Assembly: GCA_004293365.1 (NCBI GenBank)
Contig: RDYN01000067.1
Span: 1-52,608, forward strand
Source: Oscillatoriales cyanobacterium
GTDB taxonomy: Bacteria > Cyanobacteriota > Cyanobacteriia > Cyanobacteriales > Microcoleaceae
Direction of reading: 5' to 3'
Length of the DNA: 52,608 nucleotides
Below the pieces are notes generated by a model, which was not told where the DNA came from, searched no databases, and saw nothing but the letters and a program-made list of their open reading frames with translations. Of the stretch, positions 1 to 10,000 are shown piece after piece (within the stretch, counting starts at the first letter, position 1; each line of letters starts with the position of its first letter). Both the position numbers and the translations under genes were made by a program.

Positions 1-76
1 GATGCTCTTCAATATGATTTAGTATGTCGCTCATGTTTCTGTGTTAAGAAAGCTTTGTGATGTCATTTTACCATGA

Positions 77-238
77 ATGTTACTATTTTGGAGATGTCTA
101 GTAGTGACATTGGTTGAAACAATTTACTCCACAGGAGTTACACTCAATAAATTAGCTATGGCAGAAATTGAAACCCAGATTAATCGCCTCCCCAATCTTC
201 AAAAATGGTTTGTGGAAATTTTCGCCAAACCCACATAA
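77..238 (+). CDS. Short unassigned reading frame, possible transposase tail
   Basis: A 53-codon open frame starting at ATG 77, with an internal ATG at 158 that could also serve. The second half reads like the C-terminal end of a larger protein (alternating charged and aromatic residues, ending in FVEIFAKPT) rather than a free-standing small protein. It lies directly next to transposase remnants, so I suspect the tail of another truncated transposase, but I do not recognise the family. No signal peptide, membrane segment or clear ribosome binding site is visible. Could equally be chance. Confidence 0.2.
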   Translation: MLLFWRCLVVTLVETIYSTGVTLNKLAMAEIETQINRLPNLQKWFVEIFAKPT

Positions 239-248
239 TTATTGGATC

Positions 249-959
249 ATTTTTTTTGTGGATGTCTCAAATTAATTTTGCCCGCCGCAACCGTTGTAGT
301 ATTTGAGTTACAAAGGTCATCCAAACGGGTTTTGACTTGCCCCAACAGGTTGGCGATTGCTCCTTCTGATATCTTGAGTCCAAAGACAGAGGCAAATATG
401 GACGATAGCCGTTCGTAACTGATGGCATGAGTGTAACGCAGATATGTGACTAAGCTTTGAATTGAAGTGCCTTCCCGGTGAACCTGGTTCCATTCCCAAT
501 GGTACAGGAGCAACATACTTGGTCTGACAGCAGGCACACTGACCACCATAACGTTCGATGCGGGTGATAATGGGGCGAATTGGAGGTAGTTCGATTTTTT
601 CGTAGACGGATTGCAATTTTTGTGTGGCGGCGGTGACTTTTTCTCCACACTGGGGGCAATTTTTGACTTGGGCGATGATTGTTTGGTCGGGATGAGGATG
701 TAGTTCTCTGCCCCCTCCTGCTCTTCCTAGGCTTTTTTGTCTTTTGCTCCCCTCAATTTTTGAGGGCTTAATGTTGGGCTTGAATCCTTTGGAGGGTGGA
801 GTGCTGGAATTCTTGCTAGTTTTTTTGGGAGATGGGTCTGATGCAAGGTTCGTAGGTGGCTAATCCTGCGCTGAGTTTTTGGATTTCTTGCCATAGCTCC
901 ACTATCAAGGCTTCTTTTGCCTCGTTCGATAGTTGTTTTAAGTCGGGGAGTTTTTCCAT
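249..959 (-). pseudogene. IS66-family transposase, N-terminal remnant, frameshifted
   Basis: Reading from 959 downward, pieces in different frames join into the first part of an IS66-type transposase. The start (MEKLPDLKQLSNEAKEALI) is the usual N-terminal helical region. It is followed by a zinc-finger-like CPQCGEK / CACCQTKY segment, then the stretch YLRYTHAISYERLSSIF and GLKISEGAIANLL that precede the DDE domain. At least three frame changes and an in-frame stop break it. The catalytic DDE part is missing and the frame ends in unrelated sequence, so the copy is both truncated and inactive. Identification rests on the characteristic motif order; confidence in the family is good, in the exact ends only moderate. 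Confidence 0.7.
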
Positions 960-1223
960 TCCTTTATCTAATGTCTATCTCCTCTTCTTGTCAAGGGGGT
1001 TGAGCAATTACCAATTTTTTAGCAATAATTTGACAGTTGCAGTCGGGACGATTTTTAGAATAACACTTTCGCAGTTTAGCTTGGGGATCTCGATTAATGT
1101 ATTGCGCGATCTTTCGTGCTAAACTTTGGTTTTATTCAGCTTCAAGCTGTTCAATATAAGCGTCAACACTGCCCAAACATGGGTGGTAAAATTGGCTGGG
1201 TTCTAGAGAACCCATTTGACATC
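960..1223. other. Gap between IS remnants with degenerate minus-strand coding trace
   Basis: No intact gene. On the minus strand, between about 1180 and 1010, a broken frame reads VDAYIEQLEAE and then ARKIAQYINRDPQAKL, interrupted by a stop. This looks like a decayed protein-coding fragment of unknown family, probably debris from a mobile element or plasmid gene. Confidence 0.25.
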
Positions 1224-1862
1224 TTAGGAAGGGTCTGCAAGCCTCTTAATCATTAGCCTGATGAAGCAGAGGTTGAGTTTGGCAGTGGCATTAGCCAGGG
1301 TTCGTTTAAAGTTCTTAACCAGAATTTTACAACGCTCCATCCAAGCGTTGGAGCGCTCGATCACCCATCTGGCTACTGCCGGAACAAATCCACATTTTCC
1401 TTGTGCTGCTTTCTCTTGTTTTGAGGGTTTCGGAGAAAGTTGAAACTGGATTTTGGTCATGAGCTCCGGGTAAATCCGCTCTAACTCCTGAGTCAAATAT
1501 TCTGGGTGATACCCGTAATCTAGCAGGATGGTGATAAGAGGGAATATCGCGCTTGTTTTGACTTGAAGTAGTCGATGTAGAGAGTAAACATCTCAATTAA
1601 TCCGGCATCATCCGAGAGATTGGTGCGAGTGTAGTGCGAAAAGAAGGGAAACCCAAGGGTGTCAATAGCTAGATGCCTTTTAATGCCGTTGGTGGCTTTG
1701 TAGAAACAAAAACATGCGCGACTCCATACTGGCATTGCAGGTATTTTTCACCGCTTGGGAGTCAATGACGATCGACGTCGAAAGCGTGCGGTTTTTTTTT
1801 ACTTGTTCACCCACTTGTCCATGTAAGACACTCATCAGTTTCTCGGATACCCCAGCGGCTCG
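1224..1862 (-). pseudogene. IS5-family (DDE) transposase, frameshifted and N-terminally truncated
   Basis: Three overlapping minus-strand frames join into the C-terminal two thirds of an IS5-type transposase. The first catalytic Asp is in STSIVIDSQAVKN (about 1770). Next come KATNGIKRHLAIDTLG and the second Asp region TNLSDDAGLIEMF. The catalytic Glu is in RWVIERSNAWMERCK (about 1350), and the end is IRLMIKRLADPS. At least two frameshifts separate these blocks. The N-terminal side stops exactly where the inverted end of the neighbouring IS4-like element begins (1863), so that element, or a rearrangement at its edge, removed the start of this gene. Inactive. Confidence 0.7.
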
Positions 1863-3364
1863 CATTGGTGACAAGTTAAGACTGTAAGTCTTTTGTCAAG
1901 AGGCTTTTAGAGAATTGTTGAAAACAAACTGGTCAGACCCTCGTTGAAGCTCCGGAAAAGGAGCCACAATTAGCTTTGTGTTTGGTTTTCGTTTCTGTTT
2001 GACAATACCTAAATCTCGATTTTTGGGGTCAGGAAAATACTTAACTGGGTCTGTTGCCTTACCTTTTTGATGAGCCATAGTAAAATGATAAAGACCCCGA
2101 TAAATCATTTCTAAGGAAATCTCATCAAAGGGCACAGAAAGTTCATCCGCTACGGCATCACCTAAATCTACTAACACAGCATAAAATAACCAAGCTGACC
2201 AAATTTGTAATTTAATTCTATTGATTAAAACAGTCCATAAATAACTTAAAATAAACAGTGTTTTTACTGTATTAAAAGCTTCTTCTATTCGCCAACGACG
2301 CCGATATAAATCCGCAACTACATAAGGTGGCAAAACTTGAGGCTCTAGGACACTTGTTAAATAAGAATGCCAGGTTTTTCCTGATCTAACTTCAATTAAA
2401 CGTAACGTGATAAACGGAGTCTTTTTTGTGCCATAACCTAGACGTATTTTCCGGTCTCGCAGTTCATAAATATCTGTAAATACCTGTTCTATTTGAATCG
2501 CTGCTCCTTTCTTTATTCTGGTAATAAATTTAATTTTATTGCCGATTAATTTATGCCAGAGATTAAAATGATAAAATCCTCTTTCCAGTAATAGTAAAGT
2601 ATTTTCTGTAACTAAATTTAGGATATCTTCTTCCGCTAAGCGTATCAGAAGCTTTGGGGTTTTCTTCAAACCAAATCTCAACAGGTAATCTGGTTATTAA
2701 ATCAATGATTGGAATTATTTTTCCGGCTAATTTTCCTTTTGGAACTGATTCTAAGCTTTGTAGTTTTCTCTCATAGGGCCTCCAATATTGAGCCATCTAT
2801 TATCCAAATCTTCTCAATTTTTGATAAGGTAAATTGAATACTTTCTGGCAAGGGACGTTTATTTCTACTATGCCAAGCTGTTCTGAGACTTGGCAATAAA
2901 TCTTTAAATACTTTTTCAAATAACTCCGCAGGAAATGTCAAAAATCGTTGTGATACCGCCTTAGGGACTCACTTTTGTGGGATTACACCAGAGAAAACCG
3001 TCACGCGGCTAAGATTCGGGTCAGTTCTCTCACCCCTGCTACGTCTCGCCGAGCGTAACGTTAATACCGCAGCCATCATCAACGGTAAATTCAACCCTCC
3101 GCTCTCGGAGTCCTAATTTTCGGTAGTAATTTTCTTGATTTGTAATCGCGGGTGTCAGCAATTTTTCCAGTTGAAGGGCAATTACTTCATCTTCTACCAT
3201 TGGTCTGTGTTTTTTTTTCGCGTGGTCGAGCAGGGTTTTTCGGCTGCTGGTCATGGCTGCTCACAATCCCTCAATTGCTTGTCTATTCTAAGTTTCCCAC
3301 GCTCCCAGACCAATGCAAATACTACCCTTGACAATTTCCTTTTTTCCTTAACTTGTCACCAATG
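1863..3364 (-). mobile_element. IS4-family insertion sequence, degenerate, with 18-bp inverted ends
   Basis: The 18-mer CATTGGTGACAAGTTAAG at 1863-1880 recurs as its exact reverse complement at 3347-3364. The two copies bracket the single IS4-type transposase pseudogene, so they are best read as the element's terminal inverted repeats, giving about 1.5 kb, a usual IS4-family size. The flanks (GCGGCTCG before, CCCTGAAG after) show no obvious target-site duplication, which may have decayed or been lost with deletion of the neighbouring DNA. The left edge abuts the broken IS5 transposase gene. Confidence 0.6.
1896..3254 (-). pseudogene. IS4-family transposase with several frameshifts
   Basis: Four frames on the minus strand together give an almost full-length transposase of roughly 450 residues. 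The N-terminus is MTSSRKTLLDHAKKKHRP (from 3254). Next is a segment near 2980-2800 containing AVSQRFLTFPAELF and the first catalytic Asp in KIWIIDGSILEAL. Then comes KGKLAGKIIPIIDLITRLPV, and finally the long intact 3' part from 2681. That part carries the IS4 Y(2)R(3)E(6)K signature, seen as YRRRWRIEEAFNTVK. The frame breaks lie near 3130, 2780 and 2660. The protein cannot be made as one chain, so the element could move only if a related transposase acts in trans. Confidence 0.75.
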
Positions 3365-3426
3365 CCCTGAAGCGACGTCGGTACTCCCGATTTTTAGCTT
3401 AGTGGTTTGACCCACAATTAAAGGCT

Positions 3427-3579
3427 CTACTTCCCAAGAATTGTAGTTAAGGCAAGGGGATCGTCATGTATACCTAGAAATACTCTCAACTCCCATACCG
3501 TAATACCTATGAATCCGAATAACAGGACGATCGCACTTACGCACCCGATGCCGATAAATTCCTTCTGTTTGTTATTCAT
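3427..3579 (-). CDS. Small predicted membrane protein, unknown function
   Basis: Fifty residues if started at the ATG at 3579 (MNNKQKEFIGIG...); the frame is open further upstream to 3666, but that extension looks like chance coding. Residues about 9-29 form one hydrophobic segment (CVSAIVLLFGFIGITVW), so the product would be a single-span membrane protein with a short polar tail. I recognise no family. It stands alone between the IS graveyard and the acetyltransferase. It may be real or a decayed fragment. Confidence 0.3.
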   Translation of the reverse strand: MNNKQKEFIGIGCVSAIVLLFGFIGITVWELRVFLGIHDDPLALTTILGK

Positions 3580-3968
3580 ATTTAATATTGGTTTTTTCTT
3601 ATCTATAACTTTATGAACCAGTGCGCCCAGCGCTCTAGCTTTGTATGCCACCGAGAAAAGTGGCACAGAGATAAATAAAATTCTACTAATTTTTTTTAAA
3701 GAACGGGAATCCGGCCCTAAAGTATCTCTAAATAAATTTGTAATCTCCCTGTATACAAGATACTATTCACTCTTGAAACTATCTGCGTTAATCATTGGTT
3801 ATCTGCATTCAATCTGCGGTTGACATATTTATAAAATTCAAAACCTTATGCAATAAGTATTGTAAAGTTTAATCGCTAAGTATAACATTACGGTCAGCCA
3901 AGGGTAATATAATAGATGCACAAAAACATCTAGTAATGTAGGTAAGTTATCCTAAAAAAATAACCGAC
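3580..3968. other. Intergenic region before the acetyltransferase gene
   Basis: No convincing gene. It holds a scrap of the common cyanobacterial filler around 3780-3825 (TTATCTGCATTCAATCTGCG). From 3840 to 3968 it is AT-rich sequence that presumably includes the promoter of the downstream gene. No strong hairpin seen. Confidence 0.4.
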
Positions 3969-4466
3969 ATGATACTTAAAACTCAGAGATTGGTTTTGAA
4001 ACAGATTTTGGAGAGCGACCTCAACACGCTCCACAGAATTTTCACTGATTCGTATGTCAGGAGATATCTGTGTGACGGCGAAATCTGGTCGCTGCAACAA
4101 GTAGAAGAAATGCTTGCGGAGAATCAAAAGCTGTTTGCCGAAAATAAATTTGGTCTTTGGTCGATCGAGACAAACACCGATCGCGAAATCATTGGATTTG
4201 TGGGTTTGTGGTATTTTTTTGAGGAAGAACAGCCCCAGCTAGTTTACGTATTGCTGCCAACTGCAACGAAAAAAGGCTACGCTACTGAAGCTGCAACTAA
4301 AATAATAGAGTATTGTTTTGATGAACTTGGCTTTGAGTATGTTGTCGCAAGCTGCGATCGCCCAAACATTGAGTCGCAGAAAGTAGCAGCCAGACTCGGC
4401 ATGAGGCAAGTAGAAGAAAGGATTGTTAATGAAAATCCCATATTATTCTTTAGAATCGATAAGTAG
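3969..4466 (+). CDS. GNAT-family N-acetyltransferase (RimJ/RimL type)
   Basis: A 165-residue cytosolic acyltransferase of the GNAT fold, transferring an acetyl group from acetyl-CoA to an amine. The N-terminal ILKTQRLVLKQILESDL is the standard start of the RimJ/RimL subfamily. The acetyl-CoA-binding region is residues about 95-115, where the usual RGxG appears as KKGYATEAA. The C-terminal block NIESQKVAARLGMRQVEE (residues about 135-152) is the conserved helix-strand that closes the site. Length is normal. The substrate cannot be told from sequence: ribosomal protein N-termini, small amines or antibiotics are all possible. It lies 20 bases before cbiET but shows no functional link. Confidence 0.85.
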   Translation: MILKTQRLVLKQILESDLNTLHRIFTDSYVRRYLCDGEIWSLQQVEEMLAENQKLFAENKFGLWSIETNTDREIIGFVGLWYFFEEEQPQLVYVLLPTATKKGYATEAATKIIEYCFDELGFEYVVASCDRPNIESQKVAARLGMRQVEERIVNENPILFFRIDK

Positions 4467-4486
4467 TAATTAGCAGTCAGGGCGCA

Positions 4487-5695
4487 ATGCAGAAATGGCT
4501 TTCGGTGGTGGGGATTGGCGAAGACGGACTTTCGGGATTGAGTTCGATCGCCCTTTCGTTACTCGATCGATCTAAAATCGTTGTCGGCGGCGCGCGCCAC
4601 CTCGCAATGCTACCAACCGACGACACCCGCGAAAAATTGGTTTGGGCTTCACCGCTACAAACAACAGTTGACAGCATCATCAGCCGTCGCGGAGAGTCTG
4701 TTTGCGTGCTCGCAAGCGGCGATCCGATGTGTCACGGGATTGGTGTCACGCTGTCGCGCCGGATTCCGATCGCAGAAATGACTGTAATTCCCGCAGCATC
4801 GGCTTTTAGTCTGGCTTGCGCGCGTTTGGGCTGGGCGCTGGCGGATGTTGAGACTTTCAGTTTAACAAATCGCCCGATCGCCTCGATCGCACTTTCTCTG
4901 TATCCAGGAGCCCGTTTGCTGGTGTTGAGTGCCGATCGACACACGCCGGAAAAGGTTGCCCAATTGTTGGCACAGCGGGGGTTTGGCAGCAGTTTGATGA
5001 CCGTGTTCGAGCGGATGGGAGGGGACGCGGAACGGCGGATCGAGGGGGTTGCAGCAGCTTGGAATGCGGCGGATTTAGCCGATTTGAATGCGATCGCCAT
5101 TGCAGTTGCAGCCGATCGCGAAACTCTGCTGCTTTCCCGTACTGCGGGCTTACCGGATGCAGCCTATCGCCACGACGGACTGTTGACTAAACGGGAGGTT
5201 CGAGCCGTTACGCTGTCTGCGTTAGCGCCGATTCCGGGTGAGTTGCTTTGGGATGTGGGCGCGGGCTGCGGTTCGATCGCGATCGAGTGGATGCGGAGTC
5301 ATCGCAGTTGTCGGGCGATCGCGATCGAGCGCCATCCAACTAGACTGGAATATATTGCTGAAAATGCCTCTAATTTGGGTGTTCCCGAACTCAAAATCGT
5401 GGCGGGAGACGCACCGGAAGCTTTGGCAAATTTGCCGCAACCGGATGCTATTTTCATCGGCGGCGGTGTCACCGCAGAAGGTTTGCTGGAAGCTTGTTGG
5501 AATGCTTTAGGTGAAGGTGGCAGATTAGTTGTGAATGCGGTGACGGTTGAGAGTGAATTAAAAGTTTTGCAATGGCATTCTTTGCACGGCGGAGAATTAA
5601 TTAGAATTGGGATTCAGCGTGTTGGTGCGATCGGTTCTTTTCTCGGTTGGAAACCGCTAGCACCGATTACTCAGTGGGCGGTGGTTAAGGGGTAA
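4487..5695 (+). CDS. cbiET/cobL: Precorrin-6Y C5,15-methyltransferase (decarboxylating), CbiE-CbiT fusion
   Basis: Bifunctional corrin-ring enzyme of cobalamin synthesis. The N-terminal half (residues 1 to about 200) is a tetrapyrrole methylase domain of the CbiE type, beginning LSVVGIGEDGLSGLS and carrying VCVLASGDPMCHGIG. The C-terminal half (about 210-402) is the CbiT SAM-dependent domain, with the SAM loop LLWDVGAGCGSIAIEWMR. Together they methylate C5 and C15 and remove the C12 acetate carboxyl of precorrin-6Y. The length of 402 matches the fused CobL form common in cyanobacteria. No other cobalamin gene is near, and I saw no cobalamin riboswitch upstream. Confidence 0.93.
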   Translation: MQKWLSVVGIGEDGLSGLSSIALSLLDRSKIVVGGARHLAMLPTDDTREKLVWASPLQTTVDSIISRRGESVCVLASGDPMCHGIGVTLSRRIPIAEMTVIPAASAFSLACARLGWALADVETFSLTNRPIASIALSLYPGARLLVLSADRHTPEKVAQLLAQRGFGSSLMTVFERMGGDAERRIEGVAAAWNAADLADLNAIAIAVAADRETLLLSRTAGLPDAAYRHDGLLTKREVRAVTLSALAPIPGELLWDVGAGCGSIAIEWMRSHRSCRAIAIERHPTRLEYIAENASNLGVPELKIVAGDAPEALANLPQPDAIFIGGGVTAEGLLEACWNALGEGGRLVVNAVTVESELKVLQWHSLHGGELIRIGIQRVGAIGSFLGWKPLAPITQWAVVKG

Positions 5696-5838
5696 TCAAT
5701 TCTGATTGGATCGGAATGATTTAACCGCAGAGTACGCAGAGAACACAGAGGAAGAGATGAGAGAGATGAATCATTATAGGTGTCTTCTGTCCACTATGCT
5801 AATATGAAGATTAGTTTACATTTTTTGATGAGGTCATT

Positions 5839-6225
5839 ATGACCAGTTCGCTGTCTCCTACAAGCCTTTCTCGCTATGTCACCCGCAATCCTGAAGTTTT
5901 GCAGGGGGAACCGATTATTGCAGACACTCAAGTTACTGTACGGGATATTGTGGTGTTTTGGAAATCGGGAATAAAGCCTGAAGAAATCCCACAGAAGTTA
6001 CTTCAACTGGTTACGCCTGCTCAAGTGTTTGATGCGATTAGCTTTTATCTGGATAATCAGCCAGAAATTGACGGTCGGATTGCTTGGTATGAGGCGCGTC
6101 CGATGTTGAATATTTCACCTCTTTTGAGATGTAATCCGTTGCTGAACGAAGTCACGAAATATGTTGAAGTATATCGCCGCGATCGAAATGCCGATATCGA
6201 TTTTCCTGAGTCTGAAGCCGTATGA
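5839..6225 (+). CDS. DUF433 domain protein, VapB-type antitoxin
   Basis: A 128-residue protein whose core is the DUF433 winged-helix fold: RNPEVLQGEPIIADTQVTVRDIVVFWKSG (residues about 17-45), followed by a helix ending ISFYLDNQPEIDGRI. DUF433 proteins commonly act as antitoxins of PIN-domain toxins and repress their own operon. A GAGG ribosome site lies 7 bases before the ATG. The stop overlaps the ATG of the next frame (ATGA), the standard antitoxin-toxin arrangement, but that toxin is truncated here. The tail after residue 85 is longer than in typical members and has no domain I recognise. Now probably an orphan antitoxin. Confidence 0.75.
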   Translation: MTSSLSPTSLSRYVTRNPEVLQGEPIIADTQVTVRDIVVFWKSGIKPEEIPQKLLQLVTPAQVFDAISFYLDNQPEIDGRIAWYEARPMLNISPLLRCNPLLNEVTKYVEVYRRDRNADIDFPESEAV

Positions 6226-6268
6226 CTCAATATATTCTCGATACCGACCATATCACACTGCTGCAACA
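6222..6268 (+). pseudogene. VapC/PIN toxin, first 15 codons only
   Basis: Begins with MTQYILDTDHITLLQ, the hallmark N-terminus of VapC-type PIN ribonucleases, with the first catalytic Asp in LDTD. After that the frame runs into the 3' end of xisI on the opposite strand and no further PIN motif follows. The rest of the toxin gene is not found elsewhere in the window. The junction near 6268 therefore marks an insertion or deletion boundary. The remnant cannot form an active nuclease. Confidence 0.7.
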
Positions 6269-6273
6269 CTTTC

Positions 6274-6609
6274 CTATGCAACTCCAAATCCTGTATACTC
6301 TCGCGCATAGGGAGGCTGAACTCCTAACACGATCTCTTCTTTCGCAATCCCCATTTGTACTAATTCATCAGCAAAACTTCGATCCGTTTGATTACGCTGA
6401 ATCCAAATTTTTCCATCCTTGATATCTAAGTGAATGAAGCAGTTATAAATACGGTGATGTTCATTCCATCCTAAATCGATAACCAGATAGCGATCGCGTT
6501 CTTTGTCAAAAACAAATTCTACTTCTATCTGACCATTAACCGGCGGGTCTTCACCCGATTCGATCAGCAACTTTTCGATGCACTGGCGATAATAATCTAG
6601 TCGATCCAT
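6274..6609 (-). CDS. xisI: XisI-like protein
   Basis: An 111-residue XisI-family protein. In Anabaena, XisI and XisH are accessory factors needed for excision of the 55-kb fdxN element in heterocysts, but homologues abound in cyanobacteria with no such element, so here the role is open. Family features visible: N-terminal LDYYRQCIEKLLIE, the central FDKERDRYLVIDLGW, HIDIKDGKIWIQ-like strand, and the C-terminal region KEEIVLGVQPPYAREY. The ATG lies inside the end of xisH (13-base overlap), indicating translational coupling. No fdxN element recombinase (xisF) is nearby. The downstream edge touches the truncated vapC. Confidence 0.88.
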   Translation of the reverse strand: MDRLDYYRQCIEKLLIESGEDPPVNGQIEVEFVFDKERDRYLVIDLGWNEHHRIYNCFIHLDIKDGKIWIQRNQTDRSFADELVQMGIAKEEIVLGVQPPYAREYTGFGVA

Positions 6610-7016
6610 TTGACTATTTCCTCCCGTACTGGGTTGTATACAATAATTTTAACTTGATGTCGTTTGACTGATACTTTGGGTAATTCGCGTTGGAAGAACG
6701 ATTCGTAAGAGGCAAGTGGAACTGCTAAATATAAAGTACGCTCTGGATCGAGTTCTTCTAAGACTAATCGATAATTCAAAAATTGTCCCAAGGCTGTATG
6801 AAAATCAGATAATGCAGAATCGTTCAAAAAACTCTTAATTTCGACTGCGATTTTCTCTCCTGCTTTTTCTGCACCCAAGAGTTTTTCTGCTCCCAAGTCA
6901 ATCTCCACGCGCTCGTTTTTTGCATACTCAAGCTTCAATGGATCGTGAGTAACCGTCCATTTTTCTTTTTCAAGACCCCGCTTTACCGAATCATGAAATT
7001 TATCTTTAGCTGCCAT
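6597..7016 (-). CDS. xisH: XisH-like protein, probable PD-(D/E)XK nuclease fold
   Basis: A 139-residue XisH-family protein, beginning MAAKDKFHDSVKRGLEKEKW, the conserved opening of the family. Residues about 36-60 read RVEIDLGAEKLL then GEKIAVEIKSF. This Asp plus E-x-K arrangement (D39 and the EIK motif near residue 58) fits the catalytic core of PD-(D/E)XK nucleases. The protein is known as a factor for fdxN-element excision, with biochemical activity not settled. It sits 68 bases after the MmeI-like gene and overlaps xisI, so the three probably share a transcript. That placement suggests a role linked to DNA cleavage or defence rather than heterocyst rearrangement; this is inference. Confidence 0.88.
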   Translation of the reverse strand: MAAKDKFHDSVKRGLEKEKWTVTHDPLKLEYAKNERVEIDLGAEKLLGAEKAGEKIAVEIKSFLNDSALSDFHTALGQFLNYRLVLEELDPERTLYLAVPLASYESFFQRELPKVSVKRHQVKIIVYNPVREEIVKWID

Positions 7017-7084
7017 ACTTTCAGAGTCTCAAAAATATACATATTCATTTTGCCCGATAAGCTCATGATAACAATCGCAACGCT

Positions 7085-10000
7085 CTAAACTTCTGCGAGA
7101 TGCCAGAAAGTCATCCCACCTTCATTATGACTGAGCAAAATCCCCAAATCTTCGAGGCTTTCCAGACAGTCGAGAATGACTTTTTGTTTGCGATTGGCGC
7201 CTTTGAAATGGGCGGTGACTTGGGTAGCTGTCCATTCGCCGCTTTGGGTGCCCAACAAGTCGCGGATAGCGGAAAGTTGCTCTTTGAGGGTTTTGGGAAA
7301 GGGTTGTTGTTCGGTGGGAACTGACGGGGTTTCGGTTTCGGTGGTGATACCTTCAAGAGTTGGTTGTACGTAGGTTTCGCCGGGATTTTGGTAGTCTGGA
7401 CGCAGCCAGCGAATGTGTCCGTTGCGTTCTTCTGCGGCGCGTTGGGCGTTGAGGGTGACGAGGTTTTCGAGGATTTGGTCGTCGGTGAGGGTGGTTTCCC
7501 AACCGTAGGCTGCAAATACGGCGCGATCGAGTTCGTCGTGGATTTGTTTGAGGGTGGAGACTAGGGCTTTTTGGTTGAAGGCTTTGTCTTTGTCGTTGAG
7601 GGGTTCGCCTTTGCGGAGTTTTTCCAGGAGGTTGTACATTCCGGTGATGGTGACTTCCGGGTGAGTGGTTTGGACTCGTTTGCGGTGGCGATCGAGGCGT
7701 TCTCCGAGTTCTCGGATGGTTTGTTTTTGGGTGTCGGTTGAGTCTGGGAAGGGGAAGGGGTCGAAGCAAACAGTATTGTTGTATCGAGGTGTATTTCCTC
7801 CTAAATCTCCACCTGCTGCTAATGCCCAAATGACATGAATTTTACTGGAAAGAACGCCTAGATAATACATATCATCCAGGAAAATAACAATAATTTCGCT
7901 TTCTGGCCAGACATTTTTTGAGCGAAATGTAAAACATCTATGTTTAGCTGTTCTAGGTGTAAGAATATATCCATCTAGACCTTGAATACCATCACGCATA
8001 ATTGCATTCGAGCGTCGATAACGCCACCATTCACGACGCAATCTTAAATCATTATTGATCTCGCGTACTGGCTTAACATTTTCTATCAACCACTGATAAT
8101 TTTTAGGATACTTTATCTCTAACTCCTGTTCTGATAGATGATTAACATCTATTACATATCGTTCCTTTGGACTTTTTGCCAAGTCTTCTCCTTTTAAAAA
8201 TGGATGAATAATCTCTGTTTCAAGTATTTTAATATTTTCCGGAGACACTAGAAATCCCATACCACCTAACTCAAATCCTTTAGAAGTGAGATTAGCATTA
8301 CTTTTGAGTGAATGTGCTTTCGTTACATCAATGCCAGTTTTAAGATTACTAAAAATTAGATCGATAGCTTTGAATGTCAATTTATCCCGCTCGGCTTTAT
8401 CTTCAGGATTATCACCTTCACCATCGTTAATTAAACAACCAAACATGGGTAATTTTGCAGTTTTCTTATAATCATTGAGTTCTACTCCTGTCATGGCGAC
8501 CGTAACAGCGGCTCCTCCATCAGCCCAAGGGTGATCGGGGATTGCAAAAATCAACCGGATTGGATTCTTCTGACTTAAATGGAAATCGATAACTTTTCGC
8601 TGTCTAACTTGGCGAATGGTATTTGTAGATATAAATCCAAATTTTTCGATATTCTTTGAACGTGTGAGTTCCGCTGCCTTGTGCCACCAATACATTACAA
8701 AATCCACAGTATCCGGCACATCTTTATAGACTTTTCGCAGCGCTTCTGCATATCCATCGCCCAATCGATCGCGCATTCTCGCATTCCCAATAAACGGCGG
8801 ATTGGACACAATATAATCCGCCTCCGGCCACACAGCCGCCCTCGGATTCAAATACCGATAAATCGTTACTTGGTGTGTCGGATCGGGAATATCTTCCCCC
8901 GTCACCGGACTTTTTATCATCCGTCCACCCCAGCGAGTCCGCACCTTCCCCGACGCATCCACATCGGGTTCTATTCCGTCATAGGCCAACACCGCATCCC
9001 GGCATTCAATATTCTTGTACTCTCGCAACACGGGTTCGATCGGCGGCAGATCCCCAAACCGCCGAAAATGCCACTGCAAATACCCGATCCAAATTACCAA
9101 ATCCGCGATCGCCGCCGCCCTCGGATTAATCTCAATTCCCAAAAACTGACTCGGATTCACCTGATTGATATCCAACCGCAACTGCGCCGCACCTGTCACA
9201 TCCTCCAAACGCCGCAACACCTCCGACTCCAATCCCTTCAACAAATCCAAAGTCACGTACAAAAAATTCCCCGATCCGCAGGCCGGATCGAGAATTTTCA
9301 CCTGTTGTAACTGAGTCAGAAATGCCTCTAAAAGCGCGATCGCCTTTTTCCTTTGATTTGCAGTCGGTTCCGATTCTCCCGCGTTGAGCAACTGTTTAAC
9401 CTCCGCTTGTACCGCAATCCAGCGATCGCCCAAAGGCTCCATCACCACAGGTTTTACCAACCGTTCCACATACGATCGCGGCGTATAATGCGCCCCCAAC
9501 TTACTTCTTTCCCGCGCATCCAGCGCCCTCTCCAACAACGTCCCAAAAATCGCCGGTTCCACATTGCACCAATCCCGCTTCGCCGCCTGCAACAACACCT
9601 CCAACTGCGCTTTAGTTAAATCAAACGCCCCAGAATCCGCAAACAATCCGCCATTAAACCGCAACAACTTGCCGTGAAAACCAAAACTCGTCCCCTGATT
9701 CATCGCCACCCACAGCGCCTCTACCTCCGGTTTAAACATTTTCGGATTAGCAATCCATCGCGTTTCTAGCGCCTGAGTAAACAGATGTTCCTTCAGCAAT
9801 CCCACATCTTCAACAAACATAGTAAAAATACAGCGCATCAAAAATTGGGCGACTTGTTGCGAATCTACTTTCGCCTCCATTCCCTTCGCCAACTGGGCCA
9901 AATCTGCCGCCACTTCCCGCGTCACCCGCGCCGCAATCTTCTCCGGGTTGCGCTGCTGCGGATTGCTGAAAATATCGACAAATAAATCAAAAACATCAGC

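Noticed and set aside
3641..3823. 60-codon plus-strand frame before the acetyltransferase
   Set aside because: Contains common intergenic filler sequence and overlaps the opposite small frame; no support as a gene.
8681..9310. 209-codon open frame opposite the MmeI-like gene
   Set aside because: Arg/Pro/His-rich composition typical of an antisense shadow; the minus-strand frame has all enzyme motifs.
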